Origin: JBBQBQ01 sp038317685
Lineage (GTDB): Bacteria; Desulfobacterota; Desulfuromonadia; Desulfuromonadales; DDH964
Length of the DNA: 23,432 bases
Reading direction: 5' to 3'
NCBI GenBank assembly: GCA_038317685.1
Contig: JBBQBQ010000018.1
Coordinates: 1-23,432 of the forward strand
This document shows positions 19,029-23,432 of the stretch, piece after piece. Under the pieces are notes generated by a model. The model did no database searches. It worked only from the letters and a program-made list of their open reading frames with translations, and was not told where the DNA came from. Numbering within the stretch: the first letter of the stretch is position 1; each line of letters begins with the position of its first letter. The translations under genes and the position numbers were made by a program.

Positions 19029-19715
19029 TCAGTAGGCCTGCCAGATGAACCAGACGCCGGCCAGGGTGACGATCGCCCCGCTGATCCGCTTGGTCCAGGC
19101 GGCGAAGGAGACGATCCCTTTCGCTTTGGCGAAGGCTTCGACAAAGCCGGTAAAGGTGCCGGCGGCGAGCATCAGCAGGCAATGCCCGAGGGCGTAGACG
19201 AAGAGGAGGGCGATCCCGTAGAGGATCTCCCCTTTGCTGGCGACCACGGTCAAAAGGACCACCAGCACCGGCGTGGCGCAAGGCGAGGAGACGACCCCGA
19301 AGAAGAGCCCCAGCAGCAGGGCCCCGACCATCCCCCCCCGCTTCGGTTTGAAGTCGCGCCGGATCGGCAGGCGAATCTCGTACAGGCCGACCATCTGCAG
19401 CCCCATGACCACCGCGACCACCCCGGCAACCAGGTACCATCCGCCGCCGAGCGTTCCGAACATCGTCCCCAACAGCCCCGCCGCCGCCCCAAAGACGGTA
19501 AAGGTCAGTGCCAGACCGAGGATGAAAGTCAGCGAGTAGCGGAAGGCCTTCCAGCGATCCCCGTCCGCGTAACCGCCGGCGAAGCCGACGACCAGCGGGA
19601 TGGTGGCGAGGACGCAGGGGGAAGCCGAGGAGAGAACCCCGGCCAGAAAGACGGCCCCGAAGGCGAGAAGCGGATAGGCGGCGATGACCTGCTCGAGGTT
19701 GTCGAGAAGGGTCAT
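19029..19715 (-). CDS. CcdA/DsbD-type transmembrane thiol electron carrier
   Basis: A 228-residue membrane protein of the CcdA family, about six spans. Its two redox cysteines are Cys34 in SSASPCVLATIP and Cys145 in VVSSPCATPVL. CcdA passes electrons from cytoplasmic thioredoxin to periplasmic thiol proteins. Its start overlaps the stop of the upstream periplasmic thioredoxin gene (ATGA), the obvious partner. A longer frame reaching 20153 runs through the thioredoxin gene and is rejected. Not necessarily cytochrome c biogenesis: no ccs/res genes are seen here, and the neighbours point to a dedicated redox pathway. Confidence 0.92.
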   Translation of the reverse strand: MTLLDNLEQVIAAYPLLAFGAVFLAGVLSSASPCVLATIPLVVGFAGGYADGDRWKAFRYSLTFILGLALTFTVFGAAAGLLGTMFGTLGGGWYLVAGVVAVVMGLQMVGLYEIRLPIRRDFKPKRGGMVGALLLGLFFGVVSSPCATPVLVVLLTVVASKGEILYGIALLFVYALGHCLLMLAAGTFTGFVEAFAKAKGIVSFAAWTKRISGAIVTLAGVWFIWQAY

Positions 19716-20089
19716 TGCAATCCGGCGGCCCGCAGTTCCAGAAGTATCCCTTCCCGGTCCAGAAAGCCGATGTGGCGTTTGACCTCCCGGCCCTTCGCGT
19801 CGAAGAAGATCTGGGTCGGGATCATCTGGATGCGGAAATCCTGGGCGGCGGTGGGATCTTCGCGCGCGTCGATGAAGAGGACGTTCGCCTTCCCCCGAAG
19901 CTCGCCGGCCAACCCTTCGAGAATCGGCGCCATCTGCTTGCAGGGGATGCAGGTCCGTGCGCCGAGGTCGACGATCGCCGGTTGGCCGGAGGCGAGGGCC
20001 TGGCGCACCGTCGTGGTGCTGGCGGAGGGGAGTTCGGCATGGGCGGTGACCGCGACGAGGAGGAGCAGAGCGACGGCAGGAAACCTCAT
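19712..20089 (-). CDS. Exported thioredoxin-fold protein
   Basis: A 125-residue protein with a signal peptide (MRFPAVALLLLVAVTAHA, cleavage probably after residue 18) and a thioredoxin domain with the active site CIPC (Cys47, Cys50), the cis-proline segment MIPTQIFFD and ending GILLELRAAG. It would act as a periplasmic disulfide reductase fed by the CcdA-like protein encoded next. Starts and stops overlap on both sides (ATGA with the small CxxC gene and with ccdA), so the three are translated as a unit. Confidence 0.92.
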   Translation of the reverse strand: MRFPAVALLLLVAVTAHAELPSASTTTVRQALASGQPAIVDLGARTCIPCKQMAPILEGLAGELRGKANVLFIDAREDPTAAQDFRIQMIPTQIFFDAKGREVKRHIGFLDREGILLELRAAGLQ

Positions 20090-20316
20090 GACAAAGCCCC
20101 GACGATCTCCGCGACCGAGACGACCTTGCCGGCAAACTTGACCTGACCGTCAATCACCAGCGCCGGGGTGCTCATGACCCCGTATTTCATGATCGTCGGG
20201 ATATCCTCCACTTTGGTCACCTCACCCTCCCGGCCGCTCTCGGCCAGGGCAGTTCGGGCATTCTCAAAGAGGGTTTTGCACTTGGAGCAACCGGTGCCGA
20301 GGATTTCGATCTTCAT
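20086..20316 (-). CDS. Small CxxC thioredoxin-like protein (redox-active disulfide protein 2 type)
   Basis: A 76-residue cytoplasmic mini-thioredoxin. It shows KIEILGTGCSKCKTLFENA with the redox pair Cys10/Cys13, a helix, and GVMSTPALVIDGQVKFAGKV with the cis-proline. Such proteins are commonly encoded next to DUF318/ArsP-type permeases and are thought to hand over or reduce the substrate; that role is not proven. It starts 21 bases after the permease stop, with GGAGA in the ribosome binding position, and overlaps the exported thioredoxin gene. Confidence 0.92.
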   Translation of the reverse strand: MKIEILGTGCSKCKTLFENARTALAESGREGEVTKVEDIPTIMKYGVMSTPALVIDGQVKFAGKVVSVAEIVGALS

Positions 20317-20337
20317 GGGGTAGTCTCCTTTCCGTGG

Positions 20338-21306
20338 TTAAAGAAGGGCGTTGAAGAGATAGCCGACGACGACGATGGCTGTCGCCACGATGCCGAAGAA
20401 GGTCGCCAAAAGCGGCCTTTTAAGGACGTTGCTGAGGATCACCGCCTCCGGCAGCGACAGGGCCGTGACCGCCATCATGAAGGCGAGAACGGTTCCCATC
20501 GCCATCCCTTTGGCGGTGAGGGCCTGAACGATGGGGATGACGCCGGCGGCATTCGAATAGAGAGGGACGCCGAGGGCTACCGCCAGCGGCACCGCGACGG
20601 GGTTGCCCGGGCCGGCCCAGCGGGCCAGGAAGTCCTGCGGCACATAGCCGTGGATGAAGGCGCCGACGCCGATGCCGATGAGCACGTAAGGCCAGATCTT
20701 GCGCAGCAGTTCCCCGGTATAGGCCCGGGCGTAGGCGAACCGTTCAGGCCAGTTCTGCTCGGCAACGTCCCCCTGTCCCACCTGCAGTTGCCAGACATAG
20801 TCCTGGACGTAGCGTTCCATTTTCAGTCGGCCGATGACGATTCCGGCGACGATCGCCACCGTCAGGCCGGTGCCGATGTAGATCAGTGCGATCTTCCAGC
20901 CGAACATCCCCCAGAGCATGATCAGCGCGACCTCGTTGACCATCGGCGAACTGATCAGAAAGGAGAAGGTCACCCCCAGAGGCACGCCTGATTCGACGAA
21001 ACCGATGAAGAGGGGCACCGCCGAGCAGGAACAGAAGGGGGTCACGATGCCGAGGAGCGCCGCCATGATGTTGCCGACATATTCGCGGTGGTGGGAAAGG
21101 ATGTGTTTGGTCTTCTCCGGCGGGAACCAGGAGCGAATCAGCGCCACGCCGAAGATGATGGTGGCCAGGAGCAGAAAAATTTTCAGGGTGTCGAAGATGA
21201 AGAAGTGCAGGGCTCCGCCGAAGCGGGAGTCGGGCGAAAGGCCGAAGAGGGAGACGACGAGGAAATCGGCAATCTTGGTCAGGGGGAAAAACAAGGTCGT
21301 CTCCAT
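20338..21306 (-). CDS. DUF318/ArsP-type permease
   Basis: A membrane protein (322 residues from ATG 21306) of the YraQ/ArsP permease family with about eight spans. The paired cysteines Cys92 and Cys94 in VTPFCSCSAVPLFIGF, plus ISSPMVNEVALIMLWGMFGW and PLYSNAAGVIPI, are family features; ArsP members export trivalent organoarsenicals. The start is uncertain: ATG 21306 follows a 28-bp palindrome with no ribosome binding site, whereas TTG 21294 has GGAG six bases upstream and removes only four residues. It follows the ArsR-type gene by 44 bp. Substrate unknown; a thiophilic metalloid is likely from context. Confidence 0.9.
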   Translation of the reverse strand: METTLFFPLTKIADFLVVSLFGLSPDSRFGGALHFFIFDTLKIFLLLATIIFGVALIRSWFPPEKTKHILSHHREYVGNIMAALLGIVTPFCSCSAVPLFIGFVESGVPLGVTFSFLISSPMVNEVALIMLWGMFGWKIALIYIGTGLTVAIVAGIVIGRLKMERYVQDYVWQLQVGQGDVAEQNWPERFAYARAYTGELLRKIWPYVLIGIGVGAFIHGYVPQDFLARWAGPGNPVAVPLAVALGVPLYSNAAGVIPIVQALTAKGMAMGTVLAFMMAVTALSLPEAVILSNVLKRPLLATFFGIVATAIVVVGYLFNALL

Positions 21307-21334
21307 GTCTATATGATTAAATAATCATATAGAC
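21307..21334. promoter_or_regulatory. Perfect ArsR/SmtB-type palindromic operator before the permease gene
   Basis: Arms GTCTATATGATT (21307-21318) and AATCATATAGAC (21323-21334) are perfectly complementary around AAAT. The form resembles the 12-2-12 palindromes bound by ArsR/SmtB repressors (core TATATGA...TCATATA). The same core with the same spacing occurs in front of the arsR-type gene at 21684-21703. It directly abuts the annotated ATG, so in RNA it could also form a hairpin next to the start. Confidence 0.8.
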
Positions 21335-21350
21335 GGGTAAAAAAAGGGGG

Positions 21351-21665
21351 TTACAGAGCTTTCAACAGGCGCCCGGCGCCTTCGACTTCCCGGCCCAGAA
21401 GGGCGGCGGTGAGGTCGAGCATCTGCACCACTTCGGGATGCTTGATGGCGTAGAAGATCTTCAGCCCCTCCTTGCGGCGCGAGAGGATGCCGGCCTTCTG
21501 CATCATATTCAGGTGGCGCGAAACGTTGCTCTGTTCCTGGCGAATGGCCGGGAAGATTTCGCAGACGCAACGCTCCCCGTCCCGCAGCAGCTCGAGGATG
21601 TCAAGGCGGGTTTCCTGAGCCAGGGCGCGCAGGATGTCGGCTTTCCGGGTGGCGGCGTCAGTCAC
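21351..21665 (-). CDS. ArsR/SmtB family metal-responsive repressor
   Basis: A 104-residue winged-helix protein: ILRALAQETRLDILELLRDG, the metal-site motif ERCVCEIF (Cys33, Cys35), the recognition helix QEQSNVSRHLNMMQKAGIL and a wing (RRKEGLKIFYAIKHPEV). The CVC pair in helix 3 is the arsenite/thiophilic metal site of ArsR-type sensors. Start is GTG 21665 with AGGAG eight bases upstream. It heads the permease-thioredoxin cluster and probably represses it through the two matching operators at 21307-21334 and 21684-21703. Confidence 0.92.
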   Translation of the reverse strand: MTDAATRKADILRALAQETRLDILELLRDGERCVCEIFPAIRQEQSNVSRHLNMMQKAGILSRRKEGLKIFYAIKHPEVVQMLDLTAALLGREVEGAGRLLKAL

Positions 21666-21683
21666 GGGGTGCTCCTGGTAAAG

Positions 21684-21728
21684 ATGATTGATTGCTCATA
21701 TAGTGCCGTTCCGCGGCCTCCCTGTCAA
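21684..21728 (-). promoter_or_regulatory. Promoter and operator of the second arsR-type gene
   Basis: On the - strand a perfect -35 TTGACA (21723-21728) is followed after 20 bases by TATATG (21697-21702), or after 19 bases by CTATAT. The + strand reads ATGATT-N6-TCATATAG at 21684-21703, the same core and spacing as the perfect palindrome before the permease gene, and it covers the -10. The long spacer suggests a weak or conditional promoter. Confidence 0.65.
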
Positions 21729-21785
21729 GGGTTCATTTGCCACTGCTTTTTTGCAACCGGCAGCTTGCTTTTCTGAGAACGCAGC

Positions 21786-21814
21786 AAAAAGCCCCAGGCC
21801 GTCGGCTCGGGGCT
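21786..21814 (-). terminator. Rho-independent terminator of the hicAB-chaperone operon
   Basis: On the - strand AGCCCC (21809-21814) pairs with GGGGCT (21790-21795), with an inner GCCGAC/GGCC-rich part extending the stem, followed by TTTTT (21786-21790). It lies about 100 bp after the stop of the SecB-like gene and before the second arsR-type promoter. The stretch 21815-21910 shows nothing else. Confidence 0.8.
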
Positions 21815-21910
21815 ATCGCGGTGCTGGTCATTTTTCCAGTGGGGTCCGTGGAGTTGTGGGGTGGGCTGACTAACTGTAGGACTTTCCTTGTGGTTTGTGG
21901 TTTCCCGGGG

Positions 21911-22339
21911 TCATCGCTTGATCTTCAGAACTGGCAAGGTGAACAACGGCAGACCAACTCGCGCAAGTGAACTTTGAATCAATTCACGCGCATAGGGGTG
22001 CAGATTGACTGGTATGTTGCGCTTCTTGAAAACCTCGAATACGTCCTCGTCAATGGCAACCGAAAGTTTGTAGATGATTTGAAACCCTGCCTTCAATTCG
22101 AAAATTTTTCTGGATTTTTTCCGATCTTCCGTGAATTCTTCAAGCAAAAATTCAGCATCCTGGAAAACTTCTAGATGGCCATCCTCCTGCCTGAATTTTG
22201 ACTTTGAGGCCGAAAAAGTCGCTGTGACGTCCGGATAATTTTCAGGGTCAGGAAAATTGTGCTTCTTGAATTTCAGATCGTTGAGACAAATCTCCAAAAT
22301 TTCTATCTCGCTAATGACTTCCGCGTATTTTTCTTCCAT
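21911..22339 (-). CDS. SecB-like chaperone of a toxin-antitoxin-chaperone module
   Basis: A 142-residue protein whose C-terminal part matches SecB-fold chaperones: a strand region (FELKAGFQIIYKLSVAID) and then NLHPYARELIQSSLARVGLP with LFTLPVL, parallel to the 'PYARE...GxPxLxLxP' pattern of SecB and of the TA-linked SecB-like proteins. True SecB has about 155 residues and a different tail. It starts three bases after the hicB stop, so it is in the hicAB operon. SecB-like proteins in TAC modules bind and fold the antitoxin so that it can neutralise the toxin. The gene is visibly AT-richer than the clusters to its left, suggesting transfer. Confidence 0.8.
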   Translation of the reverse strand: MEEKYAEVISEIEILEICLNDLKFKKHNFPDPENYPDVTATFSASKSKFRQEDGHLEVFQDAEFLLEEFTEDRKKSRKIFELKAGFQIIYKLSVAIDEDVFEVFKKRNIPVNLHPYARELIQSSLARVGLPLFTLPVLKIKR

Positions 22340-22342
22340 TGT

Positions 22343-22843
22343 TCACCCTCCCACCACCAACTTGAATTCGGGACGAGGGTATTGTGCGACGGCCTTGTTT
22401 TTGCTCATGACCGAGACGGTTGTTTCCATTTCCGGCAGAACAACCCCGGCAGGCTCGCCCCCCCGCTGTAAAATCCTCTTGATGTCACCAACGGCATTTT
22501 GTTCCGCGAGCAGGCTGACGATGTATTGATTCAGACTGACCCCTTCGCGGGCAGCCGCTTTCGCCAACTTGCCATGCAGGGACTTGGGCATCCGCAGGGG
22601 AAACTTGCCGCTGTAACTTTCCTTGCGCATGCTTTCGGGGAGCGGAATATCGAGACCGTCCTCGATGGCGACGTGCAGCCATTCGCGCATGGCGTCTTCG
22701 ATCATCGCAAGCGCTCCGGTCTTGGATGTGCCCACGGACATGCAGCCTTCGAGCTCCTTGACCCGGATGAAAAAGCCATGTTCATCAGGAATGATTTCCG
22801 TGGTGTAGGGCAAGGCCATGTAGTCTTCAACGGTTTTGTTCAT
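22343..22843 (-). CDS. hicB: HicB-type antitoxin with CopG/Arc-like domain and C-terminal extension
   Basis: A 166-residue HicB antitoxin. Residues about 8-65 form the partial RNase H-like HicB fold (LPYTTEIIPDEHGFFIRVKE, LEGCMSVG, ALAMIEDAMREWLHVAIEDG). Residues about 76-114 form a ribbon-helix-helix DNA-binding domain (YSGKFPLRMPKSLHGKLAKA, GVSLNQYIVSLLAE). Ordinary family members end about here; this one continues to residue 166 with a partly hydrophobic tail (e.g. PAGVVLPEMETTVSVM, RPEFKLVVGG). The start lies inside the end of hicA (17-base overlap) behind GAGGA. It should bind HicA and repress the operon. Confidence 0.92.
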   Translation of the reverse strand: MNKTVEDYMALPYTTEIIPDEHGFFIRVKELEGCMSVGTSKTGALAMIEDAMREWLHVAIEDGLDIPLPESMRKESYSGKFPLRMPKSLHGKLAKAAAREGVSLNQYIVSLLAEQNAVGDIKRILQRGGEPAGVVLPEMETTVSVMSKNKAVAQYPRPEFKLVVGG

Positions 22844-23087
22844 ACCATTCCTCGAGATCCAGCAGGTCGATCACCTGATCGACGTAGGTTTTGTTGACGG
22901 GCCGGTTTTTGGGGACGCTGATCGGAAAGGTTCCTGGCCGTCGAAAAACAAAGTGACTGCTCCCCCCGCGCGGTTGTCTGCATTCGAAGCTGAAACCTTC
23001 CAGAAGCCGTTTGAGGTCGTTGAATTCGACGCTTTTCCGGTTCGCAAGAATCTTCCCCGCCAGTTTCACGAGCCTATGGTCGACCAT
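22827..23087 (-). CDS. hicA: HicA-type mRNA interferase toxin
   Basis: An 86-residue toxin of the HicA family, a double-stranded-RNA-binding-like fold that cleaves mRNA. The core runs from about residue 19: VEFNDLKRLLEGFSFECRQP, then GGSSHFVFRRPG with the catalytic His45, and PVNKTYVDQVIDLLDLEEW. An N-terminal stretch of about 17 residues precedes the core. ATG 23087 has TGGAG upstream. The gene comes first in the operon, before hicB, as is usual for hicAB. Confidence 0.92.
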   Translation of the reverse strand: MVDHRLVKLAGKILANRKSVEFNDLKRLLEGFSFECRQPRGGSSHFVFRRPGTFPISVPKNRPVNKTYVDQVIDLLDLEEWYEQNR

Positions 23088-23113
23088 AGTTCACTCCACC
23101 AAGGCTCGCGATG

Positions 23114-23132
23114 ATATCACATACAATATCAC
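23114..23132 (-). promoter_or_regulatory. Candidate HicB operator/promoter upstream of hicA
   Basis: ATATCAC occurs twice on the + strand, at 23114-23120 and 23126-23132, 12 bp apart, and ATATC/GATAT inverted elements overlap them. On the - strand TATCAT within the element is a good -10 match, but no clear -35 is seen. The position, about 30-45 bp before hicA, fits autorepression by the ribbon-helix-helix domain of HicB. The following 23133-23249 shows nothing recognisable. Confidence 0.45.
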
Positions 23133-23249
23133 CATAAAGAAAAAATTCCCCTCCTGCTGCATTTTTTCTTAATCAACCGCCCTCAAAAGCGAACTCACGT
23201 TCCGTTCTCCATCCGGAGCCAGAGCCGGCAACAGCCACCCAAAACAAAA

Positions 23250-23432
23250 CTACGAGTTACTTTTTTTTGGCCCCGGCATCTTCGACTTGGTGATTTCGTC
23301 ATGTTTGGCCAGCTGAATTTTCATCAGAGTCGCCGGCAAGCCTAGCGACAAAATGAATGCCGAGATGGCCGTCCCCAAATACACACGTTCCATCCAGATC
23401 GCAACATGGGGGAGCACCTTTCCAACAAGGCT
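23250..23432 (-). CDS. C-terminal end of an unidentified membrane protein (partial)
   Basis: An open frame entering from the right edge gives 60 residues up to a TAG stop at 23250-23252. It includes a hydrophobic span (VYLGTAISAFILSLGLPATL) followed by a Lys-rich polar tail (MKIQLAKHDEITKSKMPGPK). The composition looks like a real protein end, with one membrane helix and a cytoplasmic tail. The start lies outside the window, I do not recognise the family, and a chance open frame cannot be excluded. Confidence 0.5.
   Translation of the reverse strand, partial: SLVGKVLPHVAIWMERVYLGTAISAFILSLGLPATLMKIQLAKHDEITKSKMPGPKKSNS

Noticed and set aside
19716..20153. N-terminal extension of the ccdA-like gene
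   Set aside because: It runs through the exported thioredoxin gene in another frame and is low in hydrophobic content; ATG 19715 gives the family start and an ATGA junction.

Overview
The window has high GC content and no rRNA, tRNA or CRISPR array. Gene content and sequence style (ArsR-linked thiol-redox clusters, an FmdE-like protein, REP-like 'GTAGGGGCGA' elements, kdp with a tiny leader ORF) suggest a metal-cycling Deltaproteobacterium of the Desulfuromonadales/Geobacterales type. That placement is inferred from recollection of related genomes, not from a marker gene.

Layout. (1) 37-1924: a small flavin-binding PNPOx-family gene divergent from a MocR/PdxR-type regulator, with a candidate operator between them. 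(2) 1925-10363: a complete K+ uptake operon on the + strand. It has a structured leader, a 29-aa membrane mini-protein, then kdpF-kdpA-kdpB-kdpC-kdpD-kdpE. A REP-like double hairpin separates kdpA from kdpB. (3) 10364-10865: a gene-free stretch ending in a strong bidirectional terminator. (4) 10866-13955: a PNPOx-family gene overlapping a DUF523-DUF1722 (YbgA-type) gene on the - strand, divergent from a UV damage endonuclease (uvsE) followed by a DUF1499 lipoprotein gene. (5) 13960-16513: an arsenic resistance operon on the - strand (arsR-arsC-acr3-CDF-like transporter with a Cys-rich tail), linked by start/stop overlaps and driven by a promoter whose spacer holds a perfect inverted repeat. 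(6) 16671-21665: a second ArsR-headed group on the - strand: arsR, DUF318/ArsP-type permease, small CxxC redox protein, periplasmic thioredoxin, CcdA-like electron carrier, FmdE-like zinc-ribbon protein, CDF metal exporter, TauE/SafE permease. Matching ArsR-type operator sequences lie in front of its arsR and its permease. (7) 21911-23087: hicA-hicB-SecB-like chaperone gene on the - strand, which reads as a toxin-antitoxin-chaperone (TAC) module. (8) 23250-23432: the 3' end of an unidentified membrane protein gene.

How the genes work together: KdpD/KdpE would sense K+ limitation and switch on the KdpFABC pump. In region 5, ArsC reduces arsenate, Acr3 exports arsenite and ArsR represses. In region 6, CcdA would pass electrons across the membrane to the periplasmic thioredoxin, while the small CxxC protein and the permease handle an undetermined thiol-reactive (metalloid or metal) substrate. 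The TAC module is the most novel-looking system: the HicB antitoxin carries a C-terminal extension of about 50 residues that could make it depend on the SecB-like chaperone.
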